Source of the DNA: Absicoccus porci
Lineage (GTDB): Bacteria > Bacillota_I > Bacilli_A > Erysipelotrichales > Erysipelotrichaceae
Reading direction: 5' to 3'
Assembly: GCF_003725415.1 (NCBI RefSeq)
Contig: NZ_RJQC01000002.1
Coordinates: 406,439 to 470,438 of the forward strand
Length of the DNA: 64,000 bases
Below the pieces are notes generated by a model. The model made no database searches. It was not told where the DNA came from and saw only the letters and a program-made list of their open reading frames with translations. Shown in pieces: positions 46,999 to 54,715 of this stretch (position 1 is the stretch's first letter; the number at the start of each line of letters is the position of its first letter). The position numbers were made by a program, and so were the translations under genes.

Positions 46999-47075
46999 AT
47001 TATATCATAATTATTATTATCCTATAATTGACATTATTTTTGTCAATATTGTTTATATTCGATGTATGTTAAAAT
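46999..47075. promoter_or_regulatory. Divergent promoters of rsmG and the alarmone synthetase
   Basis: Minus strand: TATAAT at 46999-47004, 7 bases before the rsmG ATG, with TTATAG 17 bases further up. Plus strand: TTGTTT (47049-47054), 15 bases, TAAAAT (47070-47075), 6 bases before the ATG at 47082. Neither gene has a Shine-Dalgarno. Confidence 0.6.
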
Positions 47076-47081
47076 GATTAT

Positions 47082-47756
47082 ATGAATGACGAATTAGAAG
47101 AATTACTCAAATCTTGTTTAGACGATGACTATGAAGAAAAATCATTACCTTATCGTCAAACAATGACCTATTATCGCTGTGCTTTACGCGAAGTGGAAAC
47201 GAAATTTCGTGTTTTAGATGAACAATTCTCCATGTATTATGATCGGAATCCCATTGAAAATATTGAAACCCGGATCAAATCACAAACGAGTATCATGAGG
47301 AAATTAAAAAATCGCGGATTACCACTCACCCTTGAGTCCATGCAAGAAAATTTATTTGATATTGCCGGTATTCGAGTCATTGGCTCTTTTGTCGATGATA
47401 TCTATATGTTGGCGAAATTGCTGCTTCAACAAGATGATGTGCATTTGATTGAAAGGAAAGACTACATTGCACATCCGAAGCCAAATGGTTATCGAAGCCT
47501 CCATTTAATTATCGAAACACCGATTTTTCTTGCGAATGAAAAACGTTGGATCAAAGTGGAAGTACAATTTCGTACCATCGCAATGGATCTATGGGCTACA
47601 TTGGAACATAAGTTGCGTTATAAGAAAGATCTTTCGCCTGAACGATTGGAGGAAATGGCAACTGATCTTTATGAAGCCGCTGAAATTTGTGCACGATTAG
47701 ATGAAAAAATGACAAAATTAAAAGCAAGCGAAAAAAGACATCCTATTCTGAAATAG
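47082..47756 (+). CDS. relQ: Small alarmone synthetase (RelQ/YjbM-like GTP pyrophosphokinase)
   Basis: Transfers pyrophosphate from ATP to GTP or GDP to make (p)ppGpp. It has only the RelA/SpoT synthetase domain: IKSQTSIMRKLKNRGLP, DIAGIRVIGSFVDDIY, YIAHPKPNGYRSLHLII and VEVQFRTIAMDLWATLEHKLRYKK. The last stretch holds the catalytic Glu-x-Gln. There is no hydrolase or TGS/ACT domain. The 224 aa length agrees with RelQ-type enzymes (tetramers). The choice of RelQ over RelP rests on length and N-terminal pattern only. Its ATG follows TAAAAT by 6 bases without a ribosome site. The 3' end overlaps the convergent TagF-like gene by 14 bases within a shared terminator. Confidence 0.9.
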   Translation: MNDELEELLKSCLDDDYEEKSLPYRQTMTYYRCALREVETKFRVLDEQFSMYYDRNPIENIETRIKSQTSIMRKLKNRGLPLTLESMQENLFDIAGIRVIGSFVDDIYMLAKLLLQQDDVHLIERKDYIAHPKPNGYRSLHLIIETPIFLANEKRWIKVEVQFRTIAMDLWATLEHKLRYKKDLSPERLEEMATDLYEAAEICARLDEKMTKLKASEKRHPILK

Positions 47757-47766
47757 GATGTCTTTT
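47733..47766. terminator. Bidirectional terminator containing both stop codons
   Basis: A perfect 14-bp inverted repeat (47733-47746 with 47753-47766) around a 6-base loop; the outer four pairs are AAAA/TTTT, so both strands end in a T run. The stop codons of the alarmone synthetase (47754-47756) and the TagF-like gene (47743-47745) both lie inside. Confidence 0.9.
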
Positions 47767-48837
47767 CATCAATGTATCAATCAATTGAATACAACGATTG
47801 GTATTGTTTCCATCGGTATAGGTCATACACATATGTTGAAATTCTTGCTCTTTTTGATAATCATAGGAATCCAAATGTTTTAATGCAGATATCAAATCCT
47901 TTTCATTCCGACAAACAGGTCCTGGATATTGTTCCAATGTAATGTTTAAACCAATCGTATCTTCATACGATTCAATATCGGGAATATATCCAATAATGGG
48001 TTTATGCAACAAAGAGTAATCCAAGATTACCGATGAATAATCACTGATCAAACAATCCGATGCTTGCATCAATGTATACAAGTCTTCCTCATTCGCATTG
48101 ATGGCGGTCGTATTGTCTATGTGAATATTCCCCAACAAAGGATGAAACTTATATACGATCACACACTCTGGAAACAGGTCTTGTAGCTTTTTAATATTAA
48201 AGGAAACCACTTGAAATCCATGAATGATATTGCCACGAAATGTGGGTGCATATAAAATAATCTTCTTATCTTTGCATTCAGGATGTTTTAAAAAGAAAGC
48301 ATTGGCTTTGGTTTGCAGCAAAGTATCACAACGTGGCATACCTGTCACATAGACTTGATTGGGTTGAACACCAAAACTTTTCGCATAGACTTCTTGCCAG
48401 TATGGTGCATTACAAATCACAGCATCATAATTTTGAATAGGGTATTCGCGTTGAATTTCATTACCAAATTTTTTGATAGCTCCGCACGCATGCCATACTT
48501 GTAAAACTTGACATGTTTTTGGTTTATGCGTTGAAATCACATAATTATTATCATTCAAAATGATCAATGCACTTTTCTTACATTCTACCAATTGTTTTAA
48601 ACAATTGAAAAAATAAGACATTTTGCTTATTAGACTTTGATCAAATTGAATCAAATTATAATGAATATCGTATTTCTTTTCTTTTTTCAACGCTTCATCC
48701 AACAATAAAAAATCACCGGTTAAATGATCTTGGGTCAAGGATATAAACGTGATTCGATTGGATCGTGTATGGATCCAAAATGTCAGTACATTCACAATTT
48801 GAAGAGCTAAATTCAGAATTCGCTTTTGTAGACCCAT
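47743..48837 (-). CDS. CDP-glycerol glycerophosphotransferase family protein
   Basis: TagB/TagF-like enzyme transferring glycerol-phosphate from CDP-glycerol in wall teichoic acid synthesis. Family signs: LQVWHACGAIKKFG (family WHGT.lK.fg), VTGMPRCDTL, IILYAPTFRG, YKFHPLL, and SDCLISDYSSVILDYSLLHKPIIGYIPDIESYED. The 364 aa length is one catalytic domain with no GT2 part. WHAC instead of the usual WHGT marks a variant of the active-site motif, which carries the same catalytic His. Last gene of the tag series, 3 bases after the next TagF-like gene. The choice between primase and polymerase role is open. Confidence 0.88.
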   Translation of the reverse strand: MGLQKRILNLALQIVNVLTFWIHTRSNRITFISLTQDHLTGDFLLLDEALKKEKKYDIHYNLIQFDQSLISKMSYFFNCLKQLVECKKSALIILNDNNYVISTHKPKTCQVLQVWHACGAIKKFGNEIQREYPIQNYDAVICNAPYWQEVYAKSFGVQPNQVYVTGMPRCDTLLQTKANAFFLKHPECKDKKIILYAPTFRGNIIHGFQVVSFNIKKLQDLFPECVIVYKFHPLLGNIHIDNTTAINANEEDLYTLMQASDCLISDYSSVILDYSLLHKPIIGYIPDIESYEDTIGLNITLEQYPGPVCRNEKDLISALKHLDSYDYQKEQEFQHMCMTYTDGNNTNRCIQLIDTLMKRHPISE

Positions 48838-48840
48838 AAA

Positions 48841-50040
48841 CTATTCCTTTCCAAAAACGATATCAATGACTCTTTGTGATGCATGGCCATCTTGCCAATT
48901 ATTAAAACGTTGATTAAACGCTTCTAAACGTTTAAAGTCATACTGTCCTTTTTTGATATCTGCCAATAACTGTTCTTCATCTTGAATGATGTCACCTGGC
49001 ATCACTTCATAGATATCAAAATAGAAACCACGCAATTCATCGGCATATTCTTCCAAATCAAACATATAGAAATACATTGGACGATTTAAATTGGCATAAT
49101 CAAAGAACACACTCGAATAATCTGTTACCAATACATCACTGATCACATAGAGATCGTTGATATCGGCATTGGCGTCCACATTATAAATAAATCCTTCTAA
49201 AGACGCATCGTTTTCAAATTTATTGATGATCAAATAATGTGGTTTAAAAAGAACCACGTATTCATCGCCTAATACTTCTTTCCATCGATGGAAATCGGCT
49301 TTTAATTCAAACGTGTATCCTCTCGTATTATAGGAATTATCACGCCATGTTGGTGCATACAATAATATTTTTTTATGGGCAGGAATATGGAATCGTTGTT
49401 TTATATTTTCGATTTCTTCTGGGGTAATATTGGTCAAAAAATCATTTCGTGGATAACCGGTTTTGATCAATCGTTTTGGATTAATACGAAAAGCCGTTTG
49501 AAAGACTTCATAACTAAATTCATTCGGTGCAATCATATAATTGTACTTGGCGACATCATCGTCATAGGTATCCGTCATTTGTTTCCGATTCATACCACTG
49601 CGATAGAACGTCTGATTTTCAACTTCTACAATGTCATGGGCCAATCGTTTTAATGGTGTACCATGCCATGTTTGTAGATACACCTGTTCCGGTTTTTTCT
49701 GGATATGTTTCGGTAATTTACAATTTACGATCCAGTATTTGGCTTTACACATGTAATAAAAATAATGCAAAGAATTATACCGAATGGTTTTGGCATGTTC
49801 AATTTCCACATTTGGTTTCTTCAATGCCCATACAAACGTATAATCATCAAATCGTGATTGTTTACACATTTCTTGATGAATATATTTTGGATTATCCGTA
49901 TAGCCACGTCCATGAAAGGCAATGAAAATGACGGTGTGCTCATCCACAGACACCGTCTTTTGCATCCCTTTGTAGACGACTTTAAAACAACGAATGACCA
50001 ATCGTTTGGCATGTCGGATCATATTTTGTTTCCATGCCAT
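48841..50040 (-). CDS. CDP-glycerol glycerophosphotransferase (TagB/TagF-like)
   Basis: A 399-residue peripheral membrane enzyme. N-terminal basic, amphipathic helix (MIRHAKRLVIRCFKVVYKG), then TVIFIAFHGRGYTDNPKYIH, YLQTWHGTPLKRLAHDI (catalytic His), IKTGYPRNDFL, LLYAPTWRDN, LFKPHYLI and DVLVTDYSSVFFDYANLNRPMYFYMFDLEEY. Size and motif order resemble TagB (primase, about 380 aa) as well as the catalytic half of TagF. AGGTGA before the ATG; 8 bases after the bifunctional protein. Confidence 0.9.
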   Translation of the reverse strand: MAWKQNMIRHAKRLVIRCFKVVYKGMQKTVSVDEHTVIFIAFHGRGYTDNPKYIHQEMCKQSRFDDYTFVWALKKPNVEIEHAKTIRYNSLHYFYYMCKAKYWIVNCKLPKHIQKKPEQVYLQTWHGTPLKRLAHDIVEVENQTFYRSGMNRKQMTDTYDDDVAKYNYMIAPNEFSYEVFQTAFRINPKRLIKTGYPRNDFLTNITPEEIENIKQRFHIPAHKKILLYAPTWRDNSYNTRGYTFELKADFHRWKEVLGDEYVVLFKPHYLIINKFENDASLEGFIYNVDANADINDLYVISDVLVTDYSSVFFDYANLNRPMYFYMFDLEEYADELRGFYFDIYEVMPGDIIQDEEQLLADIKKGQYDFKRLEAFNQRFNNWQDGHASQRVIDIVFGKE

Positions 50041-50048
50041 ATCATCAC

Positions 50049-52268
50049 CTACTCCTTACCTAACAATGCTTTCGCAACATGTTCCGATGCATGTCCATCA
50101 TCGTAACAACAGAAACGACTATAGAATGTATCATAACGTTCCTTGTATTCTTCTGTGATTTTGTCAATATTTTCAATCGCATCGACAACTTCTTCACTTG
50201 TATACAATAATGGTCCTGGAACTTCTGTATTCATATCAATATAGAAACCACGCAATTGATTCTTATACTTATCTAAATCATACGTATAGAATAAAATAGG
50301 TCGTTTCAAGTTAGCATAATCAAAGAACACACTCGAATAATCGGTGATACAAATATCACTGATCAAATAGATTTCTGAAATATCGTCATAATCGGATAGA
50401 TTATAAACAAATCCTTCCATACCCGTCACATCGATCTTATCCGAAATATAATGATGGGTACGCAACAAGACAACGTATTCATCCGATAATCGTTCTTGCA
50501 TCAAATGGAGATCCAAAGCCAATTCGAATTTATATTGACCCGAACCATAATGTTGATCATCACGCCATGTTGGGGCATATAAAATCGTTTTCTTATCGGT
50601 TGGAATACCTAATTTCTTGCGTAAATCTTTCGCAATTTCATCTTTATTTGGCCAATATAAAATATCATTTCGTGGATAGCCATATTCTAACATTTTACCT
50701 TCATACATAAAACAACTACGGAATGTTTTGGTACTGAATGGATTGGCACTGACCAAAAAATCCCAATCTTGTCTTTGTTTATAGAATTGTTGCTTATACT
50801 TTGGTGAAGCACTCGTTACTTCTTGTTGATCAAAAACCAAACGTTTTAGTGGCGTACCATGCCAAGTTTCCAAGAAGACTTGTCCTTCGCGTTTCCGATA
50901 CCATAGTGGTGGTCGTACATTGAACACAAGATATTTGGCAACGGCTAAGTAATACGCATATTCAAAACTAAAACGTTTAACACATTTGGCTCCATAAGGA
51001 ATCTTTGCCCCATCATTGATGGCCCACACACATTCATATTCAGGATAGTGTTGGGCAATATATTCATAGATATATTTAGGCGAATCACTATAGTTTTTAG
51101 CCATGAAAGTTTCAAATAAAATCACATTATCTTTGATTGGCTTCTTTAAATAACGATGGAAATAAGCCAATTTATACGCTGTATTCTTATTTTTGAAAAC
51201 TCGTTTTAATTTCTTTTTACCCAATACCCAACGTACTTCTTTTTGTACGCCATTCAAATCATTATTCAATAAAGCTTGAACCAATTTACGATTGGAATGA
51301 TTCAATTCATCCAATACTTCCGGGCGACAATTTTCAATACAAGGAATCATGGCTTGGAAATATTCATTGCGCCAACGCTCATCTTGAGAACGACGAATCC
51401 TTTTTGCCATTTTACGCGTAAAGAAATGAACAATCTTGAAATCTAAATAATAACGAACAATACCATCACTGGTGATTGTGTTTCGCGTATATTCCACGGC
51501 ACGAATTCGTTCATAGAAGCGATCATCATTCTCTTCTTGACTTAAAGCCGGATAATTGATGGGATCATTATGTTTTCTTTTTACATATACTGCATCTTCA
51601 ACATAAGCTTCACTACGAATATGTTCCAAAACCGGACATAGGAAAGTCATATCACTGTAATAACGAAATTCTTCATGGAATTTAAACGAATACATACGTA
51701 AAAATACGGTTTTATATAAAACACCTAAAACTGTTACATTTCGGATACCATGTTTTACACGCAACAAATAATAGACAGCACGCAATTGAACCGGATCGAC
51801 ATTCGGATTCTTTTCCTTATACGAATCGATTTTTTGTTGGCGCATTTGTTCTTTTTCTTCTTCATCTTCTGGATCGATTTCTTTATTTTCAATCTTTTCT
51901 AAGTAATTGGCTTTATTATTCCATGTATGAGCTACTCGACCATATACAATATCTTGTCCTTTGGCAGCTTCGGCTAATAAACCCAAAGTATTTTCTAAAA
52001 CATAATCATCGGCATCCAAAAAATATACATATTCGCCTTGTGCATGGGCTAATCCAACATTTCGACAAGCAGCCACACCATGGACATCCGTTTGAATCAA
52101 ACGTACAAAAGGATATTTTTTGATGATTGGATCGACATTGTCATGTTCTTTATCCACGACTAAAAGCGTTTCAAAATCTTGAAACGCACTGACTTTTAAT
52201 GAATCCAAACACTCTTCTAAATAGTGGATATAGTGGGAGAAAGGGATAATGATACTAATTTTTTTCAT
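50049..52268 (-). CDS. Fusion of GT2 glycosyltransferase and TagF-type glycerophosphotransferase
   Basis: 739 aa with two catalytic domains. Residues 1-230 form a GT-A family 2 transferase: ISIIIPFSHYIHYLEECLDSL, GVAACRNVGLAHAQGEYVYF and the DxD-type LDADDYV. A helical linker follows. Residues 360-739 are a CDP-glycerol glycerophosphotransferase: VFLETWHGTPLKRLVFD, LEYGYPRNDIL, ILYAPTWRDD, LRTHHYI and DICITDYSSVFFDYANLKRPILFYTYDLDKY. It could place a sugar on the chain and extend the glycerol-phosphate polymer. It begins 1 base after the tagD stop. The sugar donor cannot be read from the sequence. Confidence 0.9.
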   Translation of the reverse strand: MKKISIIIPFSHYIHYLEECLDSLKVSAFQDFETLLVVDKEHDNVDPIIKKYPFVRLIQTDVHGVAACRNVGLAHAQGEYVYFLDADDYVLENTLGLLAEAAKGQDIVYGRVAHTWNNKANYLEKIENKEIDPEDEEEKEQMRQQKIDSYKEKNPNVDPVQLRAVYYLLRVKHGIRNVTVLGVLYKTVFLRMYSFKFHEEFRYYSDMTFLCPVLEHIRSEAYVEDAVYVKRKHNDPINYPALSQEENDDRFYERIRAVEYTRNTITSDGIVRYYLDFKIVHFFTRKMAKRIRRSQDERWRNEYFQAMIPCIENCRPEVLDELNHSNRKLVQALLNNDLNGVQKEVRWVLGKKKLKRVFKNKNTAYKLAYFHRYLKKPIKDNVILFETFMAKNYSDSPKYIYEYIAQHYPEYECVWAINDGAKIPYGAKCVKRFSFEYAYYLAVAKYLVFNVRPPLWYRKREGQVFLETWHGTPLKRLVFDQQEVTSASPKYKQQFYKQRQDWDFLVSANPFSTKTFRSCFMYEGKMLEYGYPRNDILYWPNKDEIAKDLRKKLGIPTDKKTILYAPTWRDDQHYGSGQYKFELALDLHLMQERLSDEYVVLLRTHHYISDKIDVTGMEGFVYNLSDYDDISEIYLISDICITDYSSVFFDYANLKRPILFYTYDLDKYKNQLRGFYIDMNTEVPGPLLYTSEEVVDAIENIDKITEEYKERYDTFYSRFCCYDDGHASEHVAKALLGKE

Positions 52269-52269
52269 A

Positions 52270-52662
52270 CTACTTATTTCTCATGTCCTCTTTTAATGAA
52301 CTAGAACTGATTCCTTCCGTTCTTGGTAGATATACCACTTCACAATAATCTTTCAAGAAATCAAATTTTCCTTTCCAATCGTCTCCCATGACGAAAACAT
52401 CCACATCATATTTTTGTACATCTTTAATCTTTTGATCCCAACTATCTTCGGGAATGACTTTATCGACGTATTTGATGGCTTCTACGATTGCCATACGATC
52501 TTTATCGGGAATTTGACATTTTTTATGTTTTTCTACCCAGTTAAAACGATCGGTACTTACCGCAACAATCAGATAATCTCCTAAATCTTTTGCACGACGC
52601 AAAAGATTTAAATGACCAATGTGAAATAAATCAAATGTTCCATATGTAATTACTGTTTTCAT
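52270..52662 (-). CDS. tagD: Glycerol-3-phosphate cytidylyltransferase
   Basis: Makes CDP-glycerol, the donor for the three glycerophosphotransferases encoded next to it. The nucleotidyltransferase HxGH motif is GTFDLFHIGHLNLLRRA, the second motif is RTEGISSS. 130 aa, as in the family. The start was set at MKTVITYGTFD, 6 bases after AAAGGTG; a GTG three codons upstream lies in the Shine-Dalgarno. It is between tagH and the GT2-TagF fusion gene. Confidence 0.96.
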   Translation of the reverse strand: MKTVITYGTFDLFHIGHLNLLRRAKDLGDYLIVAVSTDRFNWVEKHKKCQIPDKDRMAIVEAIKYVDKVIPEDSWDQKIKDVQKYDVDVFVMGDDWKGKFDFLKDYCEVVYLPRTEGISSSSLKEDMRNK

Positions 52663-52673
52663 GTTCGTCACCT

Positions 52674-53483
52674 TTACTTTCTATGAAATAGCGAAAATCT
52701 CTTTGGTGGTGCTTCCACCAATCGCTTTTCAAATTTTTCATCCATAAATTTCTTCTTTTGTTTCTTGGTCATGGCATTCATGAAATCGACATATTCAGAA
52801 TAATCATCACATACTTTATCAATATCATCAATTTCAATCAATTTGCCACCTTCAATCCACATACCCGTTTTACAAAATTCACGTACCTGACTCAAAGAAT
52901 GGGAAATAAAGAAGATGGTTTTTCCTTCTTCATCGCGCAATTTCATCATGCGATCCATACATTTTTTGGCGAAACCTTTATCACCAACACTTAAGGCTTC
53001 ATCCACAATGAAAATATCTGGATTTAATGCCAAGGAAATAGAGAATCCCAAACGAGATTTCATACCGGATGAATATTTTTTTACAGGTTGGTAGAGAAAG
53101 TCTCCCAATTCCGCAAAATCAATGACATCATTGGTTATTTCTTGAATGCGTTTTTTTCGCAATCCCATCAATGCCCCTTTTACATTGATATTTTCTAGAC
53201 CTGTCAATTGGGGATTCAATCCGGTATTGATGGCAATCAATGCTTGTTCACCATTAATTTTCATCGTGCCACTATTGATTTCAGAAATACCCGATAATAA
53301 TAATGACAATGTCGATTTACCAGAACCATTGGTTCCTAAAATACCAACGACATCTCCTTGTTTAATGCGAAAAGAAACGTCTTTCAGGGCATAAAATTCT
53401 TTTTTATCTGTTTTATACTGATTATTTTTATTCCGAAGCGTATAAATCTTTGAGATATTTTCAACCTCAACTGCGTATTCCAT
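52674..53483 (-). CDS. tagH: Teichoic acid export ABC transporter ATP-binding protein
   Basis: ATPase subunit that with TagG flips the undecaprenyl-linked teichoic acid across the membrane. Walker A is GILGTNGSGKSTLSLLL, the signature motif is YSSGMKSRLGFSISL, Walker B is PDIFIVDEALSVGD and the H-loop is IFFISHSL. The 269 aa length covers the ABC domain; the C-terminal extension seen in Bacillus TagH is absent, apart from a short basic tail. The start was set at the second of two adjacent ATGs, 5 bases from AGGAGG. Confidence 0.94.
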   Translation of the reverse strand: MEYAVEVENISKIYTLRNKNNQYKTDKKEFYALKDVSFRIKQGDVVGILGTNGSGKSTLSLLLSGISEINSGTMKINGEQALIAINTGLNPQLTGLENINVKGALMGLRKKRIQEITNDVIDFAELGDFLYQPVKKYSSGMKSRLGFSISLALNPDIFIVDEALSVGDKGFAKKCMDRMMKLRDEEGKTIFFISHSLSQVREFCKTGMWIEGGKLIEIDDIDKVCDDYSEYVDFMNAMTKKQKKKFMDEKFEKRLVEAPPKRFSLFHRK

Positions 53484-53492
53484 CATATCCTC

Positions 53493-54323
53493 CTAGATCA
53501 TATCAATGAACTTTTTCTTGAATTTGTACATCAAGATGCATCCAAAAGCAAATATCAAAATCACTAAACACCAAAAATATAACGTAATGGCTGGGTGATT
53601 CAAAACACTTCGATTATAGAATATCGCATCTCGATAGCCTTGAATCACATAGTAGACCGGATTGGCCTTTACTAATTTATTCAATAAAGAATGAAAAGGG
53701 ACATGACTTTTAAAATGACAATCCCATAGAATTGGTGAAAAATACATCAACATACGCATGATGGAAGTAATAAACTTTTTCACATCACGCCATAACATGG
53801 TGAGTACGGATAAAACAAGTGAAATAGCTTCACCAAGCATAAAAGCACAAAACATATAATAAATGATCCATAGCCAATTCCATGTGGGTGTATATCCACT
53901 TAGTAATAGCGTTACAAATGTGATAATCAACATCACAAAGTGATTAAACAATTCTTTTAAGCAAACGGTTGCAGGTAAAACAGAAACCGGAAATTTCATT
54001 TTGGTGATGACATTGGTCTTTGCAAAGACCGCCGAGCAACCTTCGGTAATGCATGGTCGGATATACCACCATACGGCAAAACCAACAACCAACCATGGTA
54101 GATAAGAAACTGTGATACCACGATATGTTTGTGCACTACGTCCCCAAGCAACACCAAAAACAAGCCAATAGGTGAAAACTTGAATGGCTGGCGAAGCGAA
54201 ATTCCAAAATATACCAAATTTAGAATCACGCATATCCGCTAACAACTCATATTTAGCGATGCTATAAATACGATATAAATTCGTAAAGTTTTCTTTCACC
54301 ACATATGAAATGCTTTTAAACAT
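53493..54323 (-). CDS. tagG: Teichoic acid export ABC transporter permease
   Basis: ABC-2 type permease, partner of TagH. Six membrane segments can be seen in 276 aa. Conserved parts are LLADMRDSKFGIFWNFASPAIQ near the N-terminus (with the cytoplasmic amphipathic helix YSIAKYEL), the central VITKMKFPVSVLPAT and the late MYFSPILWDC and NPVYYVIQGYRDAIFY. First gene of the tag series, with AAAGGAG before the ATG, and just after the rpoE terminator, so the series has its own promoter in about 54325-54350. Confidence 0.94.
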   Translation of the reverse strand: MFKSISYVVKENFTNLYRIYSIAKYELLADMRDSKFGIFWNFASPAIQVFTYWLVFGVAWGRSAQTYRGITVSYLPWLVVGFAVWWYIRPCITEGCSAVFAKTNVITKMKFPVSVLPATVCLKELFNHFVMLIITFVTLLLSGYTPTWNWLWIIYYMFCAFMLGEAISLVLSVLTMLWRDVKKFITSIMRMLMYFSPILWDCHFKSHVPFHSLLNKLVKANPVYYVIQGYRDAIFYNRSVLNHPAITLYFWCLVILIFAFGCILMYKFKKKFIDMI

Positions 54324-54351
54324 AAATACGCTCCTTTAATGATAATAGTTT

Positions 54352-54390
54352 ATCATAAAATAAAAGAATCTACACTCTGGCAGATTCTTT
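54352..54390 (-). terminator. rpoE terminator
   Basis: A 9-bp inverted repeat AAAGAATCT/AGATTCTTT (54382-54390 with 54363-54371), 10-base loop, followed on the minus strand by an interrupted T-rich stretch TTTTATTTTAT. It starts 3 bases after the rpoE stop. Confidence 0.75.
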
Positions 54391-54392
54391 CG

Positions 54393-54701
54393 TTATTCGT
54401 CGTCTTCTGACTGAGTTTCTTGATTTTCATCCTCTTCGTCGTCATCAACTGCGATGGAATCTGTATCAGTCACACTTTCTGAGAATGTATGACGTGTTTT
54501 CAAATCCCAACTATTTCCTTCCAAGTTGACGAAATGACTATCTAATGATAAGTCGGAATAAAATTGAGCAATATTGTCTTCCGCTTGCGATGGTGTGAAA
54601 TTCATTTCTTGGGAAACATTGTTCCACAAATCCAGAAAAGGCATACGATGATTGTTTTTGATCAACGTATCTCTGGCAACATCAATCATAGATTTACTCA
54701 T
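54393..54701 (-). CDS. rpoE: RNA polymerase delta subunit
   Basis: Gram-positive-specific subunit that raises promoter selectivity and recycling. The N-terminal HARE-HTH domain is complete: MIDVARDTLIKNNHRMPFLD through LSLDSHFVNLEGNSWDL (residues 5-67). The C-terminal disordered acidic tail is only about 30 residues (VDDDEEDENQETQSEDDE), against about 80 in Bacillus (173 aa in total). argS-rpoE adjacency is conserved. AAGGAG before the ATG. Confidence 0.9.
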   Translation of the reverse strand: MSKSMIDVARDTLIKNNHRMPFLDLWNNVSQEMNFTPSQAEDNIAQFYSDLSLDSHFVNLEGNSWDLKTRHTFSESVTDTDSIAVDDDEEDENQETQSEDDE

Positions 54702-54715
54702 AATACTTCTCCTTG

